From Halobacteriovorax sp. GB3 (GTDB taxonomy: Bacteria; Bdellovibrionota; Bacteriovoracia; Bacteriovoracales; Bacteriovoracaceae): a stretch of DNA of 64,000 nt. The notes under the pieces are model-generated. The model did no database searches, had not been told where the DNA came from, and worked only from the letters and a program-made list of their open reading frames with translations. Position 1 is the first letter of the stretch. Every line of letters begins with the position of its first letter. Below are positions 8,956 to 16,520 of this stretch, in pieces. The stretch spans positions 62,001-126,000 of the forward strand of contig NZ_JAQSLN010000004.1 of the NCBI RefSeq assembly GCF_028649655.1. Reading direction: 5' to 3'. A program made the position numbers and the translations under genes.

Positions 8956-10025
8956 GTTTCGAACTAAAAAATAATAAGCCAATTGAGATTTTCTGTGGAA
9001 CTGGTGGAGTTGGAAAAACAACTCTTGCTACTTCTAGAGCACTTTTTTTAGCGTCGATTGGAAAAAAAGTTCTGCTTATTACAATCGATCCTGCAAGAAG
9101 ATTGAAACAGATTCTCCACCTTGAAGAGTCATCTGCAGGTGAAACAGCCACTGTCCCGCTCTCTATCTTTGGAGAAGGTTACGGTGAAAAAACTCTCGAC
9201 GCCCTTCTTATGAATCCGGCCAAAACTCTCAAAAGACTCGGAGAACAATCTAAGACCGAAAAAGAATTTGAGAATAGAATTATTAAAATTCTCTCGCGCC
9301 CTCATGGTGGAATGAATGAGATTTTGGCCACTGTTGAAGTTCAATACCAACTAAACCAAAAGATCTATGATACGATCATACTCGACACTCCTCCAGGAAA
9401 ACACTTTCTCGACTTTTTAGATGCCTCTCATAAAATCAAACAATTTTTTGATTCAAGTTTTGTCGATATTTTCAAGTTTCTAGGAAAGAATTTTGAAAAT
9501 AAACCATCGAAGGCAAAGAAGATTATGGGTCTTATTGTATCTTCTGGAATTAAAAAACTTTTGAGCTATCTTGAAAAGGTAACGGGACCTGACTTTGTTA
9601 ATACATTTGTTGATGCTATCGTTGCTCTTTACAAAAACAAAGATCAATTCCTCTATGCCTTAGATTTCCAAGAGGGCCTAACGAAAAAAAGCACATCTAA
9701 TTGGTACCTTGTAACCTCTGCTGAACAGAATAAAATTAACGAGGCAAAAGACCTGCAACACCATGCAAAAATATTTCTTCACGAAGATAGCTATCTCGCA
9801 ATCAATAAATGCTTAAGCCCTTATTTAAACCAATGGAAAACTGACAATTCTCGGACACTAACTCATGTTAAGAAGACTATGCTAGAGCGAGAAAATAGGT
9901 TAAAACAAATGGCACACCAATCGTTTGCCAAAACTCTGGATTTTCCAGAAGTTTTAGGGCCCACTCCTGAAGAGCATGTCCAAGAACTATCAAAAGCATG
10001 GTCACAATGGGAGTCGCCCCAATAA
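8952..10025 (+). CDS. ArsA/Get3-like ATPase, second copy
   Basis: 357-aa ATPase with Walker A CGTGGVGKTTLA at about residues 15-26, the DPARR motif in ITIDPARRL, and the ArsA-family signature as LDTPPGKHFLDFLDA. It begins at a TTG that overlaps the stop of the first copy. The tandem arrangement resembles the two halves of ArsA split into separate genes. The proteins may act as a pair on a membrane or redox target linked to the sulfur-metabolism genes downstream; that link is inference from operon position only. Confidence 0.87.
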   Translation: MSFELKNNKPIEIFCGTGGVGKTTLATSRALFLASIGKKVLLITIDPARRLKQILHLEESSAGETATVPLSIFGEGYGEKTLDALLMNPAKTLKRLGEQSKTEKEFENRIIKILSRPHGGMNEILATVEVQYQLNQKIYDTIILDTPPGKHFLDFLDASHKIKQFFDSSFVDIFKFLGKNFENKPSKAKKIMGLIVSSGIKKLLSYLEKVTGPDFVNTFVDAIVALYKNKDQFLYALDFQEGLTKKSTSNWYLVTSAEQNKINEAKDLQHHAKIFLHEDSYLAINKCLSPYLNQWKTDNSRTLTHVKKTMLERENRLKQMAHQSFAKTLDFPEVLGPTPEEHVQELSKAWSQWESPQ

Positions 10026-10039
10026 AAAAGGGATGACAC

Positions 10040-11257
10040 ATGAGCTATCAAATCAACAACAAAGAAGAACTTGAACACTTCGTCACAGAAAATTGGAACA
10101 ACATTAACGAATATCTTGATCAAGAAATGAATGGACTACCAAGGCCTATTTATTCAAGTGTTGATATTCGTGAAAGTAAGACTAAATTTGCGCCAGTAGA
10201 TCACAACATCTATCCGGCAGGTTTTAATAATTTATGTATGCTTGATCTCGATGCAGCGACAAATGCATTTGGCAAAACGATCAAAGAAAAGAGCCCAGGG
10301 GCCAAGACTGTAGCGATTCTTCCTGAATCGCATACTAAGAACACTTTCTACTTAGACAATATCGCTATTCTCGGTAAGGCGATTCGTGATGCTGGCTATG
10401 AACTACTCTTTGTTTCGCTTGATGAAACTCTTTTTGAAAGTGAAACACTAGAACTCGTTAGTGCATCAGGATACGATGTCGTTATCCACAAAGGTCGCTT
10501 CAATGAAAATGGAGAGCTTCTCGCGGGAGATCAAATAGTTGATTTCGTCGTTTTAAATAACGACCAATCAGATCCAATTGAAGCCAACTGGAATGAAATC
10601 AAAACTCCCATTCACCCAAGTCCAAAAATTGGTTGGTTTGCCCGCCAAAAAATTATGCACTTTGAGTATTACAATAAAGTTGTACAAGAGTTTGCTTCAA
10701 AATTCTCAATCAATCCTGATCTTCTGGAAGCTCGTTTTAAGAAAGTTGAAGAAGTCGACTTTTCTGGAAAACAAGGCCTTGAGAAAATTGCCAGTGCAGT
10801 GGATGAGCTTCTCTCTCCCCTACCTGATGGGACGAATGCTTTTGTAAAGGCTTCCCAAGGAACTTATGGCATGGGAATTAGTGTCGTCTCTTCTGGACAA
10901 GAGATTCTTGAAATGAACCGCAAAGGGCGCAACAAAATGGATGTAGGAAAGAACAAGATAAAGTTCACAACAATCCTTGTTCAAGAAGGTGTTGAAACGA
11001 CTCTTAAATATGAAGATATGCCAGCAGAAGTTGCAATATATCTTGTTGATGGCCACAGTGTTGGCGGTTTTATGCGCGCAAATTCGCAAAGAGATAGTAA
11101 GGCAAACCTCAATAGTCGTGGTATGGTTTTCAAGAAGTTCTGCATCAGTGAAATCCGCGAGAATCAAGACCATAAATGTAAAGAAGCGGTCTATTCAATT
11201 GTTGCCAGACTTTCAACTCTTGCCAGTTGCTACGAATTAAAAGAACTCACAGTTTAG
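10040..11257 (+). CDS. gshA: Glutamate-cysteine ligase, proteobacterial ATP-grasp-like type
   Basis: 405-aa enzyme predicted to join glutamate and cysteine to gamma-glutamylcysteine, the first step of glutathione synthesis. It resembles the ligase type first described in Acidithiobacillus, not the E. coli enzyme. Recognisable parts include NIYPAGFNNLC, ILPESHTKNTFYLDN, VKASQGTYGMG and GGFMRANS. It sits directly before a cystathionine beta-synthase and a gamma-lyase-type gene, which supply cysteine. No glutathione synthetase (gshB) is in the window. Confidence 0.85.
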   Translation: MSYQINNKEELEHFVTENWNNINEYLDQEMNGLPRPIYSSVDIRESKTKFAPVDHNIYPAGFNNLCMLDLDAATNAFGKTIKEKSPGAKTVAILPESHTKNTFYLDNIAILGKAIRDAGYELLFVSLDETLFESETLELVSASGYDVVIHKGRFNENGELLAGDQIVDFVVLNNDQSDPIEANWNEIKTPIHPSPKIGWFARQKIMHFEYYNKVVQEFASKFSINPDLLEARFKKVEEVDFSGKQGLEKIASAVDELLSPLPDGTNAFVKASQGTYGMGISVVSSGQEILEMNRKGRNKMDVGKNKIKFTTILVQEGVETTLKYEDMPAEVAIYLVDGHSVGGFMRANSQRDSKANLNSRGMVFKKFCISEIRENQDHKCKEAVYSIVARLSTLASCYELKELTV

Positions 11258-11272
11258 AGAGGGAGAAATATT

Positions 11273-12655
11273 ATGATGAAAGGTGCTAAACCAAACGTAC
11301 TTGAAGCTATTGGAGGAACTCCAATTGTAAAACTTAATCACGTAACAAAAGACATCGATTCAGAAGTCTATGTGAAACTTGAGTACATGAACCCAGGTGG
11401 ATCAACAAAAGACCGTATCGGTGCCTATATGCTTGATCAAGCAGTCAAAGAAGGAAAACTTAAGCCAGGTGGGACAATCATCGAAGGGACATCAGGTAAC
11501 ACTGGTGTTGGTCTAGCGATGTGGGCCGCAATTCATGGTTATAAATGTATTTTCGTTCTTGCAGACAAGCAATCAAAAGAAAAAATCGATAACCTAAGAG
11601 CATTTGGAGCGAAGGTTGTTGTTTGTCCAACAAACGTTGAACCTGAAGATCCAAGATCATATTATTCGGTTTCTAAAAGACTAGCGGATACAATTCCAAA
11701 TTCTTTCTATGTTAACCAATACGATAACCTTCACAATAGAAATACTCACTACAATTGGACAGCACCTGAGATGTTTGAACAAACTCAAGGTGATTTCGAT
11801 GTTTTCATGGCCGGTGTTGGTACAGGTGGAACAATCACAGGTTGTGGAAAATTCTTTAAAGAGAAAATGCCAAATGTAGAGATCGTAGGGATCGACTGTG
11901 TTGGATCAATTATTGCTCACTACCACAAGACAGGTGAAATCTGTGAGGCTCACTCATACGTTCTTGAAGGTGTTGGAGAAGACTTTATTCCAGAAAACTA
12001 CGATTTCAGTGTTATTGATGACTTTGAAATCGTTGGAGATAAAGAATCATTTCTTATGACAAGAAAACTTCTTAAATACGAAGGGATCTATGCTGGTGGA
12101 TCAGCAGGTGCTGCGATTTGTGGGGCCATTAAATATGCACAAAAGCAAAAGACTCCAAAAAAGATTCTTGTTCTTCTTCACGACTCTGGAAATAGATACG
12201 CTTCGAAAATTTATAACGATGATTGGATGAGTGACAATGGTTACCTTGATGCTTCATTCAATGTTCAAATTGCCGATGTACTTCAAGAGCTAGAAAAAAA
12301 TAATAGTGTTGAGACGATTAAAGACAACGCGACAATTGGTGAAGCGATCTCTCTGATGGATGGAAAAGGTTTTACTCAAATTCCTGTTCTAAATAATGCT
12401 GGAGATATCGTAGGTCTCGTTTCTGAAAAGCATCTTGTTAAGCCAGTTCTTATGGGAGAATTCCAAAGAGATGACAACATCTCACTTGCTTTCTCTAATA
12501 AGTACAAAGTTGTCGATAAAAACGAACTCCTTGAAAATGTAGCAGAAGCCCTTCTTAAAAAAGAAGTTGCTCTTATTACTGAAAATGGAAAGCTTGTAGA
12601 TATTCTTACTGAGATTGATGTTCTTCATTACTTCTCTAAGAAAGATAGAATTTAA
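11273..12655 (+). CDS. Cystathionine beta-synthase with C-terminal CBS domain pair
   Basis: 460-aa PLP enzyme of the CBS/cysteine synthase fold. PLP lysine 46 lies in GGSTKDRIG, the substrate loop is EGTSGNTGVG, the phosphate-binding loop is GVGTGGTITG, and a serine-type PLP contact is in YAGGSAGAA. Residues from about 335 form two CBS motifs (GFTQIPVLNNAGDIVGLVS and EVALITENGKLVDILTE), a regulatory module found in cystathionine beta-synthase and in some cysteine synthases. With the next gene it makes a reverse transsulfuration route from homocysteine to cysteine. Its stop overlaps the next ATG. Confidence 0.88.
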   Translation: MMKGAKPNVLEAIGGTPIVKLNHVTKDIDSEVYVKLEYMNPGGSTKDRIGAYMLDQAVKEGKLKPGGTIIEGTSGNTGVGLAMWAAIHGYKCIFVLADKQSKEKIDNLRAFGAKVVVCPTNVEPEDPRSYYSVSKRLADTIPNSFYVNQYDNLHNRNTHYNWTAPEMFEQTQGDFDVFMAGVGTGGTITGCGKFFKEKMPNVEIVGIDCVGSIIAHYHKTGEICEAHSYVLEGVGEDFIPENYDFSVIDDFEIVGDKESFLMTRKLLKYEGIYAGGSAGAAICGAIKYAQKQKTPKKILVLLHDSGNRYASKIYNDDWMSDNGYLDASFNVQIADVLQELEKNNSVETIKDNATIGEAISLMDGKGFTQIPVLNNAGDIVGLVSEKHLVKPVLMGEFQRDDNISLAFSNKYKVVDKNELLENVAEALLKKEVALITENGKLVDILTEIDVLHYFSKKDRI

Positions 12656-13821
12656 TGAAAAAGAAAGACCTACTCAAGCTTGATATCGCTTCAAAATGTA
12701 TTCACGTTGGTGGACATCCAGATAAAGAAACGGGGGCCATTATGCCCCCTATCTATCAGACCTCGACTTACGTTCAAGAGAGCCCTGGTAAACACCAAGG
12801 TTATGAATACTCTCGCTCTCACAACCCTACGAGAACGAGGCTAGAAGAATGTCTAGCGGGGCTAGAAAATGCTAAGCATGCTCTTGTCACAGCGAGTGGT
12901 CTTTCTTGTGAAATGCTCATCATGCATGCCCTTCCAGTTGGCTCTACGATTCTTTGTAGTGATGATGTCTATGGAGGGACTTACCGTCTCTTCACAACTG
13001 TTTTCAATCATATTCACAATTACATTTTCATCGATACAACTGATATTTCAAATGTTGAAAATGCAATCAAGGAACACTCTGTGGCCCTTCTTTGGCTTGA
13101 GTCTCCAACTAATCCTCTTTTAAAAATATCTGATATTCAAAAAATATCGAAGATCGCTAAAAAGAATAAAGTAAAGACTGTTGTCGATAACACTTTCATG
13201 AGTCCTTACTTTCAAAATCCTCTCGACTTAGGTGCCGATATCGTCCTTCACTCAATGACTAAATATATCAATGGTCATAGTGATGTGGTTGGAGGAGCAC
13301 TCATGCTCAATGACAAGAAGTTTTACGAAAAACTTTGGACTCTACAGAACTCGACAGGACCTAGCCAATCGCCTTTTGATTCATGGCTCGTCTTACGTGG
13401 AGTGAAAACCCTGGCCATTAGAATGGAAGCTCACCAAAAGAATGCAATGAAAGTTGCAAAATGGCTCGAGTCTCATCCGAAAGTAGAAAGAGTGATCTAT
13501 CCAGGACTAAAATCTCATCCTCAGCACAAGCTTGCAAAAAAGCAAATGCATGGTTTTGGCGGAATGATTACCTTCTTTCTAAAAGGTGATATTAAAAAGT
13601 GTAAGAAATTTCTCTCTAGTGTTTCAATGTTTGCTCTCGCCGAGTCTCTTGGCGGAGTTGAATCACTCATTGAGCATCCTGCCATCATGACTCATGCTTC
13701 TGTTCCAAAGAAAACGAGAGAGGCCATCGGTCTTACCGATAACCTCATACGACTTTCTGTTGGTATTGAAAATTATAATGATTTAATTTCTGATTTAGAC
13801 AAGGCCTTTAGTAAGATCTAA
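12655..13821 (+). CDS. Cystathionine gamma-lyase / gamma-synthase family PLP enzyme
   Basis: 388-aa Cys/Met-metabolism PLP enzyme. Lysine 203 in HSMTKYINGHSD is the expected Schiff-base residue, and YSRSHNPTR, WLESPTNP and SLGGVESLIEHPA are family hallmarks. Context with cystathionine beta-synthase and gshA favours gamma-lyase, which releases cysteine, over gamma-synthase; sequence alone does not settle it. The ATG overlaps the upstream stop (TAATG). It is the last gene of the operon and meets the next gene convergently with a four-base overlap and no obvious terminator. Confidence 0.88.
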   Translation: MKKKDLLKLDIASKCIHVGGHPDKETGAIMPPIYQTSTYVQESPGKHQGYEYSRSHNPTRTRLEECLAGLENAKHALVTASGLSCEMLIMHALPVGSTILCSDDVYGGTYRLFTTVFNHIHNYIFIDTTDISNVENAIKEHSVALLWLESPTNPLLKISDIQKISKIAKKNKVKTVVDNTFMSPYFQNPLDLGADIVLHSMTKYINGHSDVVGGALMLNDKKFYEKLWTLQNSTGPSQSPFDSWLVLRGVKTLAIRMEAHQKNAMKVAKWLESHPKVERVIYPGLKSHPQHKLAKKQMHGFGGMITFFLKGDIKKCKKFLSSVSMFALAESLGGVESLIEHPAIMTHASVPKKTREAIGLTDNLIRLSVGIENYNDLISDLDKAFSKI

Positions 13822-14420
13822 AAGTCTTCAGGTGCTGCATTAGGATCAAGAGAAGAAGCTGCCTCAGTTTGAGTTGGACTCTTTTCAACAGGATGATCAG
13901 GCGAATAAGTTCTAAATAAGTGATTCGTAAAATCTGAATTTTTATTGAAAACGACACCATCATTTAAATAAGCATTTAAAACGAGAAAACTACAATACAC
14001 TCTACCGTGATCAGAACTTAAGTTCTCTTTTTCCCCTTGAGCAAAAATAAGACCATCATCTTGAATGATTTTCTTAAGAGTTTGGTACTCTTTACAAAAT
14101 TCATCCCTACTCTTATCACACATTTCAATTCGTTTAATAACATCAACAGAACCAAGAGTCTTTTTCAAGTGAACAGGTCCTCTACAAATATCAATCGTCC
14201 AAGTTTTTTTTAAGTACTTAAACTTCTCATGAGAGATATCGATTTGACATCCATCTTTGCTTATTACGAGCTTTCTTTCTAATAGGCCAAAAATATCCGC
14301 TTTATGAATGATCTCAGATGTAAAATTTGACTGAATACAATCATTGTCTGAAAACATCGCATTGGATGTTAAGGCCATAAAAAAAAGAATGATTGTCGTA
14401 CTAAACTTGAACGATGACAT
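13818..14420 (-). CDS. Secreted protein of unknown function
   Basis: 200-aa protein starting at MSSFKFSTTIILFF; the ATG at 14420 has GAGGT eight bases upstream. The signal peptide ends near SNA|MF. The mature part has about eight cysteines (for example NDCIQS, DICRGP, EMCDKS, EFCKEY, VYCSF) consistent with periplasmic disulfides, and a Pro/Ala-rich acidic tail. Not recognised. The start overlaps the end of the upstream gene by 20 bases, so it is coupled to the pseudo-receiver/PP2C-like protein. Confidence 0.75.
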   Translation of the reverse strand: MSSFKFSTTIILFFMALTSNAMFSDNDCIQSNFTSEIIHKADIFGLLERKLVISKDGCQIDISHEKFKYLKKTWTIDICRGPVHLKKTLGSVDVIKRIEMCDKSRDEFCKEYQTLKKIIQDDGLIFAQGEKENLSSDHGRVYCSFLVLNAYLNDGVVFNKNSDFTNHLFRTYSPDHPVEKSPTQTEAASSLDPNAAPEDF

Positions 14421-15525
14421 TTCCACCTACCTCTAATGACATGACTGTCGCATCGAATTCTAGGAAGCTCGATTTTCTATTACGTTTCATTTGAAAGAAT
14501 AACTCATTAATAATCGATCTGGCATCATTTTGTTCAAATTTCTCATTCACAAAGCTTCTGACATCTCTACCCTCGACTTCACTACCAGTATTAGCAAATA
14601 CCCCAGGACTTAAGATGATATAATGCCCTGATCTTTCGAGCTTAGATTGGAACTTTGCAGCCTCAAGAAATGTCGAACTAAACTCATAGTTATTTGAGCT
14701 AAATAATGACCTACCTTCCTTTGAGATACAATCATAGTCACCAAAGATGAATCCTTCGACATCAAGTGAAACTCTATCAATACAAAAAGCACAAACATCC
14801 AATCTTAGGTTCTTACGAGAAGAAGATTGAGCCTGAGCAAATTCGTTGAACAACTCTTTTAGAACATCGCTCAAAACTTCTGCACTGAAATTTGTTTTAT
14901 CCTTCAAAAATTCCATTTGCATAAGAATTGAACTTGATAATAAGTATGAGTTACTTTTAGACATGAAAACGATGACTTTTCGCTCTGATTCAAAAAAGTC
15001 AAAGAACTCACCACCAGTAGACTCTCCAGCAGCAAATTTACTTAAGATATCGATTCCCTTGTAAGAATCTGTTCTCATTGGAACGAATTTCTCATAGAGT
15101 CTTTTCACTCTTGTTAATTCACTGTCGGCAACTTCTAATGCTGAGTCGATTTTATCTTCGATCATTAAGACACATGAAAGGTTATAAAGATTATCAAAGG
15201 CCTTTTCCAAAAACAGTTGATTACCATCGATATCTACAAAGTTTAGAAAGTTTGGAATTGAACAAGCTTTTTTAACATCAGTAGAACTAATCTCCTGTCC
15301 AGAAACGATGAGAGCAAAACTTTTAAAATGATGTGATAGCTCTTCAACGGTTAGGTCCTTGAGACAATCTGCCATAATGAAGGAGCAACCTGTGAAATGT
15401 CTATCGAGGGCAACCTCATGAAGTCTCCAGTCGATGACTTCATAATTAGCTTTCTCTAGTAAAGTAATCGCTCTATTGGCGTGGTCTTTATCACGATAAA
15501 TTAAGTTTACGCTTTTTTTCAACAT
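14401..15525 (-). CDS. Degenerate receiver plus SpoIIE/PP2C-like protein
   Basis: 374 aa. Residues 1-115 have the strand/helix pattern of a response-regulator receiver (VNLIYRD, CSFIMADCL, FALIVSG), but no clear phospho-Asp/Lys set. Residues 135-374 resemble SpoIIE-type PP2C phosphatases: the usual GGDFYD metal site appears as GGEFFDFF (171-178), and the second metal-binding DVSGHG-like motif is replaced by FMSKSNSY. With key acids lost it is probably a non-catalytic protein-binding relative. A link to the neighbouring chemosensory/HD-GYP signalling genes is inferred. Alternative reading: a highly diverged active phosphatase. Confidence 0.6.
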   Translation of the reverse strand: MLKKSVNLIYRDKDHANRAITLLEKANYEVIDWRLHEVALDRHFTGCSFIMADCLKDLTVEELSHHFKSFALIVSGQEISSTDVKKACSIPNFLNFVDIDGNQLFLEKAFDNLYNLSCVLMIEDKIDSALEVADSELTRVKRLYEKFVPMRTDSYKGIDILSKFAAGESTGGEFFDFFESERKVIVFMSKSNSYLLSSSILMQMEFLKDKTNFSAEVLSDVLKELFNEFAQAQSSSRKNLRLDVCAFCIDRVSLDVEGFIFGDYDCISKEGRSLFSSNNYEFSSTFLEAAKFQSKLERSGHYIILSPGVFANTGSEVEGRDVRSFVNEKFEQNDARSIINELFFQMKRNRKSSFLEFDATVMSLEVGGNVIVQV

Positions 15526-15689
15526 GCACCTCTAACTCTAATAAATAAGTACTTTTAAGAGTAACAGAAGGAGCAAAAAAGACAAATTAAGTAAATAATT
15601 TCCGTCATTTACTGCCATCTTTGTTTGGCAAATCAGTCCCTAAGACTTCGTCCATAAATGCTTTAAATCATGATTTAACTCAAGCAATG

Positions 15690-15697
15690 GCCGATAA
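15690..15697 (+). promoter_or_regulatory. Possible sigma-28-like -10 element
   Basis: GCCGATAA, an exact match to the flagellar sigma-28 -10 consensus, 63 bases before the HD-GYP start; a partial copy ACCGATAA follows at 15699. No good TAAA-type -35 is found at the expected spacing, so support is partial. Confidence 0.3.
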
Positions 15698-15760
15698 AAC
15701 CGATAAGTCCCTAGACATGCGGATAAAATAGATTATGACGTGTAACCGGACTAAATAAAT

Positions 15761-16486
15761 ATGACAAAAAAGAATAATGTGATTTCTATTCCTGAGCTCG
15801 TTAAAAATGTCACTTTACTGAGACTAACAGGAGAAGTTGAGTCACTTAAAAGACAACAGAAAGAGATTTGTGAAATGGCGGCTAGAAGTATCCTTCTCGC
15901 CCTAGATTGCAAAGATCACTATACATACGGCCATAGTACAAGAGTTGCTTACTACAGTGTTACTCTTGGTAAAGAGCTAGGTCTAAGTGAAGAAGAGCTG
16001 TACGATCTCGAATTATCTGCGCTTTTCCATGATATTGGAAAAATTGGTGTTCCAGACTCTGTTCTTTTAAAGCCGACAAGACTAACTGAAGAAGAGTTTC
16101 TCCTTATGAAAAGTCATCCGACGAAATCATATGAAATTCTAAAAGACTTTGAACCATTTCAAGATATTGCCCTCTATGCTAAATCGCACCACGAGCGATA
16201 TGACGGAAGAGGATATCCAGATGGACTTAAAGGTGAAGATATCCCCCTCTATTCTAGAATTATCCTAATCGCAGATACATTTGATGCCATGACATCAACG
16301 AGACCATACCGAAAAGGACTTCCTTACGAAGTAGCTTTTAACGAACTTGAAGAGTTCTCAGGTTCTCAATTTGATCCAGAGCTCGTTGTTCACTTTATCA
16401 AGGCCATGCAAAAAGAAGAGGCTAAAGATGAGAAGACCTTTAAATTAACTATTATAGATGGTGATTTCGAAAAACAAGCAGCATAA
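15761..16486 (+). CDS. HD-GYP domain protein, probable c-di-GMP phosphodiesterase
   Basis: 241-aa single-domain protein with the full HD-GYP set: HSTRV, HDIGKIGVPD, KSHP, HHERYDGRGYPDGL and IADTFDAMTSTRPYR. These ligate the di-iron centre that hydrolyses cyclic di-GMP. A short N-terminal helix (about 40 residues) precedes the domain and no receiver or membrane segment is present, so partner proteins probably control it. No strong Shine-Dalgarno is visible before the ATG. It stands alone on the plus strand, converging with the chemosensory block. Confidence 0.92.
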   Translation: MTKKNNVISIPELVKNVTLLRLTGEVESLKRQQKEICEMAARSILLALDCKDHYTYGHSTRVAYYSVTLGKELGLSEEELYDLELSALFHDIGKIGVPDSVLLKPTRLTEEEFLLMKSHPTKSYEILKDFEPFQDIALYAKSHHERYDGRGYPDGLKGEDIPLYSRIILIADTFDAMTSTRPYRKGLPYEVAFNELEEFSGSQFDPELVVHFIKAMQKEEAKDEKTFKLTIIDGDFEKQAA

Positions 16487-16516
16487 AAAAAGGGAGATTT
16501 AAATCTCCCTTTTTTA
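16484..16516. terminator. Bidirectional terminator
   Basis: Palindrome of AAAAAAGGGAGATTT and its complement, giving a GGGAGATTT stem flanked by A- and T-runs on both sides. It serves the convergent HD-GYP and CheA-like genes. Confidence 0.93.
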
Positions 16517-16520
16517 TTCC

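Noticed and set aside
8152-10025. Arsenic resistance operon
   Set aside because: The ArsA-like pair has no arsB, arsC or arsR nearby and sits with sulfur-metabolism genes.
10820-11173. 117-residue minus-strand frame inside gshA
   Set aside because: It is fully antisense to a recognised enzyme, has no ribosome binding site and no recognisable motif.
15526-15760. c-di-GMP riboswitch before the HD-GYP gene
   Set aside because: The GEMM core motifs and paired helices are not present.
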